Part shown: positions 44,785 through 53,379 of the stretch, in pieces
How positions within the stretch are numbered: position 1 is the first letter of the stretch
Layout of the letters: each line of letters starts with the position of its first letter
DNA from: Rhodoferax sp.
Lineage (GTDB): Bacteria > Pseudomonadota > Gammaproteobacteria > Burkholderiales > Burkholderiaceae_C
Assembly: GCA_029866205.1 (NCBI GenBank)
Contig: JARWZT010000011.1
Coordinates: forward strand, 124,001-188,000
Length of the DNA: 64,000 bases
Direction: 5' to 3'
Notes under the pieces: model-generated
Told to the model about the DNA's origin: nothing
The model's database searches: none
What the model saw: only the letters and a program-made list of their open reading frames with translations
Made by a program: the position numbers and the translations under genes

Positions 44785-44811
44785 GTGGCGCAAGGAAATC
44801 CCTTGCGCCAC
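44785..44811. terminator. Strong perfect hairpin downstream of the phosphatase gene
   Basis: An 11-base perfect stem (GTGGCGCAAGG / CCTTGCGCCAC) with a 5-base loop lies 112 bases after the phosphatase stop and before the HDAC-family gene. It lacks a T-run on either side, so it may slow RNA decay or stop transcription poorly rather than act as a classic terminator. A weaker GGGGTT/AACCCC hairpin is at about 44706-44724. Confidence 0.5.
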
Positions 44812-44957
44812 GGCGTGCGCTACTTCATCCATCGCAACTGCGGGCCCCCAGGCGCGTGGTAAGCTAAATCGGATTTAGAGTTTCCTGCAGGCGGTCGACA
44901 GGGCCACTGTGGGCCATGCCTGAAAACCAGCGCAGTTCGCGTGCAAGCGCCTCGTTT

Positions 44958-45911
44958 ATGCATAAAACCGGTTACTTCTCCCATCCCGCGTGCCGCAAAC
45001 ATGAAATGGGGACCGGCCACCCCGAGTGTCCGGAGCGGCTCGACGCCATCAACGACTGGCTCCTTGCCACCGGCGTGCTGGACGCGCTGGAGCAACATGA
45101 GGCCCCGGCTGCGCCCATCGCCGATCTCGAACTCGCCCACGGGCGCATGCACATTGCCTCTCTGCGTGGCCTGACCGACGGGCTGCGCGAAGACATTGCG
45201 GCGGGCGGGCCGACGCACGCGCAAATTGACCCGGACACCAACCTCAATATCCATACCTGGGATGCCGCCTTGTACGCCGCAGGCGCTGCGCTGGCCGCCA
45301 CCGACGCCGTGATGGCCGGTGAGCTGGAAAACGCGTTTTGTGCGGTGCGCCCGCCCGGTCACCATGCCTGCCGCGACCAGGCCATGGGTTTTTGCTTTTT
45401 CAATAACGTGGCGATTGCCGCACGCTACGCGCTGGAGCGCCATGGCCTGGAGCGGGTTGCGATCATCGACTTTGATGTGCACCACGGCAACGGCACTGAA
45501 AATATCGTCAGTGGTGATGCACGCATCCTGATGGCGAGCTTTTTTCAGCATCCCTTTTACCCTTATGGCGGTGTGCAGTCGGATGCCGCTAACCTGGTCA
45601 ACGTCCCGCTGCCCGCCTATTCCAAGGGCGACGCGGTGCGCGCTGTCGTGCAAGAGCAGTGGCTGCCGCGCCTGGAAGCCTTTGCGCCCCAGATGATTTT
45701 TATCAGCGCCGGTTTTGATGCCCACCGTGATGATGAGTTGGGCCAGATGGGCTTGGTGGAGGCCGATTACGCCTGGATCACCCACCAGCTCAAGGGGGTG
45801 GCGCAGCGACATGCCCAAGGGCGCATCGTCTCGTGTCTGGAGGGCGGCTACCAGCTCGATGCCCTGGCACGCAGCGTAGAGGCCCATGTACGGGCGCTGG
45901 CCGGTGTTTAG
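44958..45911 (+). CDS. Histone deacetylase family protein (acetoin utilization / acetylpolyamine amidohydrolase type)
   Basis: Zinc amidohydrolase that removes acetyl groups from lysine, polyamines or related compounds. Residue 1 at ATG 44958 (MHKTGYFSHPACRKHEMG) matches usual family starts; ATG 44916 would add 14 residues, and neither has a clear ribosome-binding site. The length is 317 residues. Key motifs are HPECPERLDAI, VRPPGHHACRDQAMGFCFFN (His pair), IIDFDVHHGNGT (zinc Asp and His) and ISAGFDAHRDDELGQM (zinc Asp), with a late GGYQLDALARSV. The active site is complete; the substrate is unknown. The MscS gene follows after 27 bases. Confidence 0.9.
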   Translation: MHKTGYFSHPACRKHEMGTGHPECPERLDAINDWLLATGVLDALEQHEAPAAPIADLELAHGRMHIASLRGLTDGLREDIAAGGPTHAQIDPDTNLNIHTWDAALYAAGAALAATDAVMAGELENAFCAVRPPGHHACRDQAMGFCFFNNVAIAARYALERHGLERVAIIDFDVHHGNGTENIVSGDARILMASFFQHPFYPYGGVQSDAANLVNVPLPAYSKGDAVRAVVQEQWLPRLEAFAPQMIFISAGFDAHRDDELGQMGLVEADYAWITHQLKGVAQRHAQGRIVSCLEGGYQLDALARSVEAHVRALAGV

Positions 45912-45938
45912 CCCCCGGTTTCTGGTGGGCAGCGCACC

Positions 45939-47237
45939 ATGAGCAAGGATCTGCATCACGCCATGCCGCAGCCGATTGATGATTTCGACGGTTGGCTGGC
46001 GGCGTTTTCGCAGCCCACGGTGGCGCTCGAGTTGGCCTCGCTGGTGCTGTGCGTGCTGCTGGCATGGGCCGGGGTGCGGGGCTTGCGTCAGACGGTGGGG
46101 CGCGATGAACGTTCGATCTGGTTTGGGCGCAAGGACATCGACGGGGTGCTGTTTCCGCTGCTGCTCTTGTGCCTGGGCTTTGGCGCACGTGCGTTGCTCG
46201 AGCGCCATATCAGCATTGCGGTCTTGAACCTGGCGGTGCCCGTGCTACTGGCGCTGGTTGCCATTCGCACGGGTGTCAAGGTGCTGCAGATTGCCTTTTC
46301 GCAGGCCCGCTGGGTCCGCGTGCTGGAGCAGACCATTTCCTGGCTGGCGTGGCTGGCCATGGTCTTATGGGTCAGCGGACTGTTGCCCGCATTGTTGAAC
46401 GCACTGGACCAGATCAGCTGGAAGGTAGGCAATTCCCAATTGTCGGTGCGCAACATCATTGAAGGGCTTTTGACCGCCAGCGTGGTTCTGATCCTGACGC
46501 TGTGGCTGTCCGCCGGCATCGAAGCGCGCTTGCTGCGCTCGGCTACGGGGGGTGAGCTCTCGCTGCGCAAGGCGCTGAGCAACGCCACCCGCGCCCTGCT
46601 GCTGTTTGTCGGGCTCATGGTGGCGTTGTCGGCGGTTGGAATTGACCTCACGGCTTTGTCCGTGCTGGGCGGTGCACTGGGCGTGGGCATTGGTTTTGGT
46701 CTGCAGAAGGTGGCCGCAAGCTATGTCAGCGGTTTTGTGATCCTGACCGAGCGCAACCTGCGCATTGGCGACTACGTGCGGGTAGAAAACTTTGAGGGCG
46801 TGATTACTGAAATCAATGCCCGCTACACCGTGGTGCGGGCTCAAACCGGACGCGAATCGATCGTACCCAATGAAATGCTGATCAGCAGCCGGGTGGAAAA
46901 CCTGTCCCTGGCGGATGCGGTGGTTGCGCAAACCACGCAAGTGCAGGTCGGTTCTGACAGCGATGCGGCGCTGGTGATTGACTTGATCAAGGGCGCAGCG
47001 GCAGAGCAGGAGCGGGTGTTGAAGGCGCCTGGACCCTCGGCTCTGTTGTCACAATTTTCTGCCGATGGCCTGGAATTTACGCTGGTGTATTGGATCAACG
47101 ATCTGCAAAACGGGCAGGGCAACCTGCGCTCAGAGGTCAATCTTGCCATTTTGCGGGCGTTGCGGGCCCATGGCATTGCCATCGCACCGTCGGCACGCGC
47201 GGTCCCCTTGCCCGCTACGGCCCATCCTCCGATCTGA
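45939..47237 (+). CDS. MscS family mechanosensitive ion channel
   Basis: Protein of 432 residues that opens under membrane tension to release solutes. There are about five hydrophobic segments, with two N-terminal to the typical MscS core. The pore helix and beta domain are visible in LGGALGVGIGFGLQKVAASY, VILTERNLRIGDYVRVENFE, GVITEINARYTVVRAQTGRE and IVPNEMLISSRVEN (about 243-330). It ends with a soluble beta/alpha domain. It may be co-transcribed with the HDAC-family gene. Its stop is 33 bases before the promoter of the TetR-linked operon A. Confidence 0.9.
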   Translation: MSKDLHHAMPQPIDDFDGWLAAFSQPTVALELASLVLCVLLAWAGVRGLRQTVGRDERSIWFGRKDIDGVLFPLLLLCLGFGARALLERHISIAVLNLAVPVLLALVAIRTGVKVLQIAFSQARWVRVLEQTISWLAWLAMVLWVSGLLPALLNALDQISWKVGNSQLSVRNIIEGLLTASVVLILTLWLSAGIEARLLRSATGGELSLRKALSNATRALLLFVGLMVALSAVGIDLTALSVLGGALGVGIGFGLQKVAASYVSGFVILTERNLRIGDYVRVENFEGVITEINARYTVVRAQTGRESIVPNEMLISSRVENLSLADAVVAQTTQVQVGSDSDAALVIDLIKGAAAEQERVLKAPGPSALLSQFSADGLEFTLVYWINDLQNGQGNLRSEVNLAILRALRAHGIAIAPSARAVPLPATAHPPI

Positions 47238-47270
47238 CTTAAAGGCCCGGGTAAGGATGCGGGGAATGGG

Positions 47271-47290
47271 TTGACAGTACACTGGTGTAT
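47271..47290 (+). promoter_or_regulatory. Promoter -35 box and TetR-type operator of operon A
   Basis: A consensus -35 box TTGACA (47271-47276) is followed at once by a perfect palindrome TACAC-TG-GTGTA (47278-47289), so a bound repressor would cover the spacer. The -10 is poor. The 13-mer TACACTGGTGTAT differs at one base from the site at 53381-53393. The first gene of the operon starts 67 bases downstream. Confidence 0.6.
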
Positions 47291-47356
47291 CGATGAGCGA
47301 ACCGATGCCTGCTGCGCTAAGCGCGTGCTGGCTCTTAAATACGTGAGGGATTTGCG

Positions 47357-48187
47357 ATGAGTGAATTGGTGGTGCGAAAACTCCTGGTGGACTTGACTAC
47401 GCCTTTTGCAGCGCGATGGAACGGCGGTGATGCCTTTCGGTCGGCATTTTTTAACGCCTTGTCCATGAGCTTCCCGGTGGGTGAGCAGTTTTTTATGGAT
47501 TCGGTGCGTGCGGGCTTCAAAACCTTGCCCGAAGAGAAGCGTACGCAATTCGCCGCGGAGGTGCAGGGCTTTGTCGGTCAGGAAGCCACGCACCGGCGCG
47601 TGCATGCGTTGTTCAACGGCCATCTGGAAAAAATGGGGTTCGCCAACACCATTGCCGAGCGGGCAACCGCACGCATCAAGAAGCAAGCCCACCTCGACCC
47701 CCGCATGCATGTGGCCGGTACTGCCGCTACCGAGCACTTCACAGCGCTTTTTGCCGATTGGATGTTGCGTCATCCGGAGGCTCTTGCGGGTGCCGAGGAG
47801 CGCCTGCAAACCCTGTGGCTGTGGCACAGCGCTGAGGAGTCCGAGCACCGCAGCACCGCTTTTGACATTTACCAAGTCATGGGTGGAAGCCATCTTTGGC
47901 GTGTGCGGGTGTTTCGCTATGTGAGCTTTATCTTCCTGTGGGACTTGCTGCGCCAAACCGTTCGCAATCTTTGGCACGATGGCGCGCTGTTCAAGGTGAG
48001 TACTTGGCGCAGTGCGGCTCAGTTGCTGTTTGCCAAAGACGGCATGCTGCGCGGCAATCTGGACCTGTGGCGCGACTACCTGCGCGAAGACTTTCATCCG
48101 AACCAGCACGACGCCAGCCGGTCCCAAGCGTGGTTGCGTGACAACACGCGGCATTTCACTCCGGTTTCAGGCCCCGCGACGGCCTGA
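47357..48187 (+). CDS. PF10118 family predicted metal-dependent hydrolase (ferritin-like)
   Basis: First gene of operon A. Protein of 276 residues, mostly helical. Likely metal-binding ExxH motifs are visible in VGQEATHRRVHALFNGH and in LWHSAEESEHRSTAFDIYQ, with an early GEQFFMDSVR. The family is uncharacterised; members are often near monooxygenases and lipid genes, as here. A GAGGGA ribosome-binding site precedes ATG. It has no signal peptide and no long hydrophobic segment apart from FRYVSFIFLWDLL. The next gene starts 18 bases downstream. Confidence 0.8.
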   Translation: MSELVVRKLLVDLTTPFAARWNGGDAFRSAFFNALSMSFPVGEQFFMDSVRAGFKTLPEEKRTQFAAEVQGFVGQEATHRRVHALFNGHLEKMGFANTIAERATARIKKQAHLDPRMHVAGTAATEHFTALFADWMLRHPEALAGAEERLQTLWLWHSAEESEHRSTAFDIYQVMGGSHLWRVRVFRYVSFIFLWDLLRQTVRNLWHDGALFKVSTWRSAAQLLFAKDGMLRGNLDLWRDYLREDFHPNQHDASRSQAWLRDNTRHFTPVSGPATA

Positions 48188-48205
48188 CCTGGGGAGGCGG
48201 TGCCG

Positions 48206-48820
48206 ATGGCCTATCACGCAACGCTGGTCGCCGCGGCCATCGCGCTTTTTGCGCTCTTCGTCTGGTGGTACGGTGGCAACGGCAGGCCCATGAGTGCCGC
48301 TGAGAAAGCGCGAATTCTGGAGGCCTTGCGCCAGCGCCTGCAGGGCACACCGGGAGAGCCGTTGATCGATGAAGCCGCCCAGCTGATGGCCAGCGACGAC
48401 GGCAAAGAATTCATCATGCACAACTGTGTGCGCTACCGCGCCAAGGCGCTGTATCCGCCGGGCCACGACTATGGCGATGACCCGCGCGCTGCCGACAAGC
48501 GCTACGGCAAAGCCATTGTTCCCCACCTGCTGCGCCGCGCCTGCGTGCCGGTGTTCATCGCCCGACGCAGTGGGCGTTTTGTGGACTGCGAAGGCGTGCC
48601 CGATTGGCACTATGTGGCCATGGTTCGTTACCGCAGTCAGCGCGATTTTTTCAATTTTGCGCTGGCGATTGGCGACACCGGAGAAGATGTCCACAAGTGG
48701 GCGGCGATTGGGCAAACGCTTATTTTCCCGGTCCAACCGATCGTCAGTCTGATTTCTGTGCGCCTGTGGGTAGCCGTGATGCTGGCCTTGGTGACGGCCG
48801 CCTTGTGGGCGCTTGCATGA
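48206..48820 (+). CDS. Uncharacterised protein with N- and C-terminal membrane helices
   Basis: I do not recognise a family. 204 residues from ATG 48206, which follows GGGGAGG by 8 bases; GTG 48200 is also possible. An N-terminal helix (TLVAAAIALFALFVWWYGG, about 5-23) and a C-terminal helix (LWVAVMLALVTAALWALA) bracket a soluble part with several charged or aromatic patches, such as LMASDDGKEFIMHN, YGDDPRAADKRYGKAIV and FNFALAIGDTGEDVHKWAAI. It overlaps the next gene by ATGA. By context it belongs to the sulfatase/monooxygenase regulon. Confidence 0.7.
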   Translation: MAYHATLVAAAIALFALFVWWYGGNGRPMSAAEKARILEALRQRLQGTPGEPLIDEAAQLMASDDGKEFIMHNCVRYRAKALYPPGHDYGDDPRAADKRYGKAIVPHLLRRACVPVFIARRSGRFVDCEGVPDWHYVAMVRYRSQRDFFNFALAIGDTGEDVHKWAAIGQTLIFPVQPIVSLISVRLWVAVMLALVTAALWALA

Positions 48821-49854
48821 TTCAGTTGCCTGTTGCCTTCAAGGGCGCACCTGGCTCGCCTTACACGCGCAAGATGGTGGCGCTGATGCGCTACCGCCAT
48901 ATTGCCTACCGCTATCTGTTGGGTGTGGCGGCGGACAAGGCGAACCTGCCCAAGCCGGCTGTTGAACTGCTGCCGACGTTTTATTTGCCCGATCCGCAGG
49001 GCACGCTGATTGCCGTGACCGATTCCACACCGCTGATTCGCCGCCTGGAGCATGAAGTCGCCGGGCGCAGTGCGCTGCCCACCGACCCGGTGCTGAACTT
49101 CCTCGATGCGCTGCTGGAAGATTTTGCCGACGAATGGGTCACCAAGGCCATGTTTCATTACCGCTGGAGCTACGCGCAGGGTATTGAAAAGGCGAGTGAC
49201 ATTCTTCCGCCGCACTTTCTGGGCGTGAGTGCGGACGAGGCGGTGCTTGATGCCGCCCGGGCGCAGTTTTCAAAGCGCCAGATTGCGCGTCTGGAGGTGG
49301 TGGGCTCCAACGCGCAGACCTCTGCGCTGATCGAGGCGAGCTACGTTCGGCTGGTGGATTTGTTGGACCGCCATTTGCGGGCACAGCCATTTTTGATGGG
49401 ACACCGCCCCGGGGCCAGCGACTTTGCGCTCTACGGTCAACTGTCGCAACTGGCGCATTTCGACCCGACGTCCATGGACCTGACACTCAAACGCTCCCGG
49501 CGGGTTTTTGCCTGGGTCGGTCTGATGGAAGATCTCTCGGGCCTGGAGCCACAGGCCAGCGATTGGGCCGTGGCCGACGCGCTAGCGCCGTCCCTGGTGG
49601 CTTTGTTGCAAGAGCTGGCGCAGGGCTACGTGCCGGTGCTGCTGATGAACGCCCGGGTGCTGGCCCGGGGTGAAAAACGGGTGAAAGTCGCGTTGCCAGG
49701 CGGACTTTGGACCCAGTCGGTGGTGCCCTACCAGGCCAAGTGCCTGCGCTGGCTGCGTGCACAGTTTGCGGCGATGGACGCCCGAGACCAGTCACGAGCC
49801 CGGCAAGTACTGCACACTGCGGGTCTTGCCGACCTGATTGATGCCGACCTTTAG
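48817..49854 (+). CDS. Glutathione S-transferase-fold protein
   Basis: Protein of 345 residues, longer than a normal GST of about 210-230. The N-terminal thioredoxin-like part has GAPGSPYTRKMVALMRY (a Ser/Tyr active-site region), LLPTFYLPDP and the family's SxPL-type DSTPLIRRLE. The C-terminal part is all-helical with FLMGHRPGASDFALYGQLSQ. About 100 extra residues at the C-terminus are unassigned. It may conjugate or bind a pathway intermediate. It overlaps the preceding gene by 4 bases and precedes the sulfatase by 50 bases. Confidence 0.78.
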   Translation: MIQLPVAFKGAPGSPYTRKMVALMRYRHIAYRYLLGVAADKANLPKPAVELLPTFYLPDPQGTLIAVTDSTPLIRRLEHEVAGRSALPTDPVLNFLDALLEDFADEWVTKAMFHYRWSYAQGIEKASDILPPHFLGVSADEAVLDAARAQFSKRQIARLEVVGSNAQTSALIEASYVRLVDLLDRHLRAQPFLMGHRPGASDFALYGQLSQLAHFDPTSMDLTLKRSRRVFAWVGLMEDLSGLEPQASDWAVADALAPSLVALLQELAQGYVPVLLMNARVLARGEKRVKVALPGGLWTQSVVPYQAKCLRWLRAQFAAMDARDQSRARQVLHTAGLADLIDADL

Positions 49855-49904
49855 TGGCCTGCCGCCCCCTTTGACCTTGTGATTTGCAGCACTGGAGACT
49901 GAAT

Positions 49905-51569
49905 TTGAAAACCCAAACCAAGCTCGGAATCGGCGCTGCAGCCCTGATTGCCCTGGGCGCCTTGGCGTATGCCAACCGCATCCACGTGCTTCAGTATTCG
50001 TTGGGTTGGTATACCGATATCCGTCACCCGCGGGCCGGGTACCAAGAGACACCCTGGATGCCCGGTCCCCAAGAGCCGGCAGCACCCGTGGCCCAGCGCC
50101 CGCCCAACATCATCGTCATCATGGCCGACGACCTGGGCATCAATGATGTTTCCATGCATGGCGGAGGCCATACGGCCGAGGGCGTGCCGACCCCGCATAT
50201 TGATTCGATTGCCCGAGAGGGTGTGCGTTTTGACCAAGGCTATGCGGGCAGCGCGGTTTGCACGGTGTCGCGCGCGGCGCTTTTGACCGGACGCTACCCG
50301 TGGCGCTTTGGCGTCGAATTCACGCCCACACCGGGCGCTATGGCGCGCGTCGCTGGCGAGCTGTACTCCGACCCCAACCGGGCCCACCCGGTGATCATCG
50401 ACAAGGTCGCCGCCAAAGATGCCAAAGACTTCAGTGATCTGGGTATGCCGCCCTCTGAGATCACCATGGCCGAAGGCCTGAAGGAACGCGGCTACCACAC
50501 CATGCACATCGGCAAGTGGCATTTGGGCAGCACCCCAGAGATGCGACCTGGCAACCAAGGTTTTGACGAAAGTGTTTTCATGGAAAGCGGCTTGTATCTG
50601 CCGCAAAAGGACCCTCAGGTGGTCAACTCCAAACAGGACTTCGACCCGATCGACAAATTCCTCTGGCCCAATATGCGTTTCGGCGTGAGTTACAACGGCG
50701 GGAAGTGGTTTGAGCCGAACAAATACCTCACTGACTATTTCACAGACCAGGCCGTCACCGCAATCCAGCGCAACAAAAATCGGCCCTTCTTTTTGTTTCT
50801 GGCGCATTGGGGCGTGCACACGCCCCTGCAAGCGAGCAAAGAAGACTACGACGCGCTGTCGCATATTCCCGATCACCGGCGCCGGGTGTATGCCGCCATG
50901 GTGCGCTCGGTGGACCGCAGCGTAGGGCGTGTGTTGCAAACCTTGAAAGATGAAGGGCTCGACCAGAACACGCTGGTGATTTTTACCAGCGACAACGGGG
51001 CGCCCGGCTACATCGGAATCCCGGATGTCAATCAACCCTACCGCGGCTGGAAGCTCACGTTCTTTGAGGGCGGTCTGCGCGTGCCCTATGTTGCCAAATG
51101 GCCTGGGCATATCGCGCCAGGCACCCAGTATCCGAAGCCCATCAGCAATATTGACATGATGCCCACGGTGCTGGCGGCAGCGGGCGGAAAAATGCCGACC
51201 GACCGTCCGGTGGATGGCGTGGATTTGTTGCCCTTTCTAAGCGCCAAACCGAAGACGCAGGCCGATCGCCCCCTGTTTTGGCGCGATGGTCCTTACCGCG
51301 CGATGCGTAACCAGCAATGGAAGCTGATCTCGGCCGAATTGCCCGCCAAAGATTGGTTGTTCAATCTCGCCACCGATCCCACCGAAAAAGTCAATCTGGC
51401 GGCGACGGAGCCCCAGAAGCTGGCCGAGCTCAAGGCGGAGCTGGCCGCGCACCATGCCGACATGCCTCAGGCGCGCTGGGCATCTTTCATCAAGATGGCC
51501 ATCAGTATCGACAAGACGCTGGACCAGCCCGAAGCGCCTGGAGACGAATACACCTACTGGAACAACTGA
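49905..51569 (+). CDS. Sulfatase (arylsulfatase family) with atypical CTVSR active site, membrane-anchored or secreted
   Basis: Hydrolyses a sulfate ester. I chose TTG 49905, which is 7 bases after a GGAG site and gives MKTQTKLGIGAAALIALGAL, a signal or anchor; TTG 49884 is an alternative. The length is 554 residues. Metal-site motifs are IIVIMADDLGINDV, HIGKWHLGS and FTSDNGAPGY. The modification site reads CTVSRAALLTG: the catalytic Cys and Arg are there, but the Pro of CxPxR is Val, so conversion of Cys to formylglycine might be less efficient, or this subgroup may differ. An FGE gene follows 53 bases downstream, a strong hint that it is modified. Confidence 0.88.
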   Translation: MKTQTKLGIGAAALIALGALAYANRIHVLQYSLGWYTDIRHPRAGYQETPWMPGPQEPAAPVAQRPPNIIVIMADDLGINDVSMHGGGHTAEGVPTPHIDSIAREGVRFDQGYAGSAVCTVSRAALLTGRYPWRFGVEFTPTPGAMARVAGELYSDPNRAHPVIIDKVAAKDAKDFSDLGMPPSEITMAEGLKERGYHTMHIGKWHLGSTPEMRPGNQGFDESVFMESGLYLPQKDPQVVNSKQDFDPIDKFLWPNMRFGVSYNGGKWFEPNKYLTDYFTDQAVTAIQRNKNRPFFLFLAHWGVHTPLQASKEDYDALSHIPDHRRRVYAAMVRSVDRSVGRVLQTLKDEGLDQNTLVIFTSDNGAPGYIGIPDVNQPYRGWKLTFFEGGLRVPYVAKWPGHIAPGTQYPKPISNIDMMPTVLAAAGGKMPTDRPVDGVDLLPFLSAKPKTQADRPLFWRDGPYRAMRNQQWKLISAELPAKDWLFNLATDPTEKVNLAATEPQKLAELKAELAAHHADMPQARWASFIKMAISIDKTLDQPEAPGDEYTYWNN

Positions 51570-51622
51570 ACCGGCTGTGGCGGATTGATGCTCCACCGTT
51601 TGGTGCTGTGAATATTGTGCGC

Positions 51623-52705
51623 ATGGTCGCTCTTTTGTTTTCAACCCCACGACGGCGCTGGCTGTCCATGGCGATGCTGGCATTGCTGACGCTGGCCGCT
51701 TGGCTGGTCTGGTCGGCCCAGAGAACCGAGCTGTCGCGCGCCCGTGAACGTCTGGTGTGCGCGTTGCCGCCGGTGCCTCCTGACGCGCCGCATCCGGGCA
51801 TGGTTTGGGTGCCGGGCGGTACGCTCGCTTTAGGCGACACCGTCTACCCCGAAGAAATGCCAATCCGCCCCTTGTCAGTGGCGGGGTTTTGGCTCGACCG
51901 TACCGAGGTGACCAATGACCAGTTTGCCGCCTTTGTGAACGCCACGGGCTACCGCACTGTGGCGGAGCGTGCCGTGGACCCCCGGCAGCACCCGGAACTG
52001 CCCCCCGAGATGCGTTTGCCTGGCGCGGTGGTTTTTATCAGCCCGACCCAACTGTCTGGCCAGGGCAGTGCCACCCACTGGTGGCGCTATGTGGCTGGGG
52101 CAGATTGGCGCCATCCCGGGGGACCTGCCACCTCCATTGACGGGCGCGGTGCCTTTGCGGTGGTCAACGTCACGATTGAGGACGCGCAGGCCTACGCGCG
52201 CTGGAAGGGCGCCGTAGTGCCCTCTGAAGCGCAGTGGGAATGGGCCGCGCGTGCGGCGCAAAACCCGTCAGTGCCTTCGCATGCGCAGCCGCCGCAGGCC
52301 AATACCTGGCAAGGCCTCTTTCCTGTGTCCAATTCGGCGGCCGATGGTTTTGTCGGTTTGGCTCCGGTGGGCTGTTTTGATCCCAACGCGCTAGGCCTGT
52401 TTGACATGATTGGCAATGCTTGGGAACTCACACGGGACGCCTATACGCCGAGTCACGCGGTGCTTGCCTCCGACGCGATGGCCGACCCCTCGCCCGCTAG
52501 CGTCCGACCTGCAGGAGGCGCGATCGGACAGCACGTTATCAAGGGCGGTTCGTTTTTGTGCGCACCCAACTACTGCATGCGCTATCGCGCAGGTGCTCGT
52601 CAAGCGCAAGACGACGACCTGGCCGTCAGCCATGTGGGCTTTCGAACCGCACGGATCGCGCCGGGGCCTACGGGACCTGCGACTTCACCAGGTAGCGGCC
52701 AATGA
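51623..52705 (+). CDS. Formylglycine-generating enzyme (sulfatase-modifying factor), apparently membrane-anchored
   Basis: Converts the active-site Cys of sulfatases to formylglycine with oxygen and copper. The 360 residues run from ATG 51623 (MVALLFSTPRRR); the start is uncertain since no good ribosome-binding site is seen. Residues about 13-31 are hydrophobic (WLSMAMLALLTLAAWLVW) after RRR, a signal anchor that would put the catalytic part in the periplasm. The FGE-sulfatase domain begins at MVWVPGGTLALGD and has FWLDRTEVTNDQFAAFVNAT and VVPSEAQWEWAARAA. GGSFLCAPNYCMRYRAGAR has the two catalytic cysteines spaced as in true FGEs. It is the last gene of operon A, overlapping the convergent tetR by 38 bases. 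Confidence 0.88.
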   Translation: MVALLFSTPRRRWLSMAMLALLTLAAWLVWSAQRTELSRARERLVCALPPVPPDAPHPGMVWVPGGTLALGDTVYPEEMPIRPLSVAGFWLDRTEVTNDQFAAFVNATGYRTVAERAVDPRQHPELPPEMRLPGAVVFISPTQLSGQGSATHWWRYVAGADWRHPGGPATSIDGRGAFAVVNVTIEDAQAYARWKGAVVPSEAQWEWAARAAQNPSVPSHAQPPQANTWQGLFPVSNSAADGFVGLAPVGCFDPNALGLFDMIGNAWELTRDAYTPSHAVLASDAMADPSPASVRPAGGAIGQHVIKGGSFLCAPNYCMRYRAGARQAQDDDLAVSHVGFRTARIAPGPTGPATSPGSGQ

Positions 52706-53288
52706 TGTCGGTCAAGTATTGCTTGGTCGGGTGTGCCGCTTGGGGGCGGCTCAGGGCCTGGAAGCTACCGACAATCGTCAGGTAAAACAGGGCAGCCAGA
52801 TCAATCGCCGTTTTGGTGTCGGGGGTGATCCGCGCGAACTTGCCCGCAAACAGCGCCATGCGCGCTTGGTCCACTTCCAGCAGCATGGCGGCCACTGCGG
52901 CATCACGGCGACCCAGGCCGCGCAAGGCGAGTTCAAAGCGCATATTGCTCAGATCGGCCCCGCCATGGGCCAGGGCGGCGTCCAGCAGCAGTTCCAGGTC
53001 TTTGACCGGGTCTTCGCTGCGAGGTTGCTGAAAGCTTTGGTTGCTGGCGTGTTCTGCCGCACGCCAGCGCTCCAGCAAGGCGGCAATCAGATCCGCATGG
53101 TCCTTGAAGTGCCAGTAAAAGCTGCCACGGGTCACACCCAGCGTGTCCGCCAGCACCAGTACCCGCACGCCCTCAAAGCCGTGCTCCACCGCAGCCGCAA
53201 AAGCGGCGTCTAACCAGTGGTCGCGGTTCAGGCGCGCGGCGGCGATACGCGCAGACGGGACTTGGGGTGGGGCGGAGGACGGTACCAT
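52668..53288 (-). CDS. TetR family transcriptional regulator
   Basis: Protein of 206 residues. The N-terminal HTH (LNRDHWLDAAFAAAVEHGFE, LADTLGVTRGSFYWHFKDHA; about 20-70) is typical, and the ligand-binding domain has no recognisable specificity. The gap to the divergent sulfatase gene contains the TACAC-AG-GTGTA palindrome, and a near-identical palindrome is at the start of operon A. The regulator probably represses itself and both operons until a hydrophobic ligand binds. The pairing with an EthA-type enzyme is like EthR-EthA of mycobacteria in layout, though orthology is not shown. Confidence 0.92.
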   Translation of the reverse strand: MVPSSAPPQVPSARIAAARLNRDHWLDAAFAAAVEHGFEGVRVLVLADTLGVTRGSFYWHFKDHADLIAALLERWRAAEHASNQSFQQPRSEDPVKDLELLLDAALAHGGADLSNMRFELALRGLGRRDAAVAAMLLEVDQARMALFAGKFARITPDTKTAIDLAALFYLTIVGSFQALSRPQAAHPTKQYLTDIIGRYLVKSQVP

Positions 53289-53379
53289 TTGGTTCGGGCG
53301 AGGGGACAGTGCGGGGATTGTCGCCCAAACGATAGCGACCGACCTGAGCGTGCGCTGTGCGTGCTAAATTGCGTCCAAA

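Noticed and set aside
52668-53288. TetR as a true orthologue of mycobacterial EthR
   Set aside because: Only layout and an EthA-like target support it; the ligand domain gives no specific match and the operator sequence differs from what I recall for EthR.
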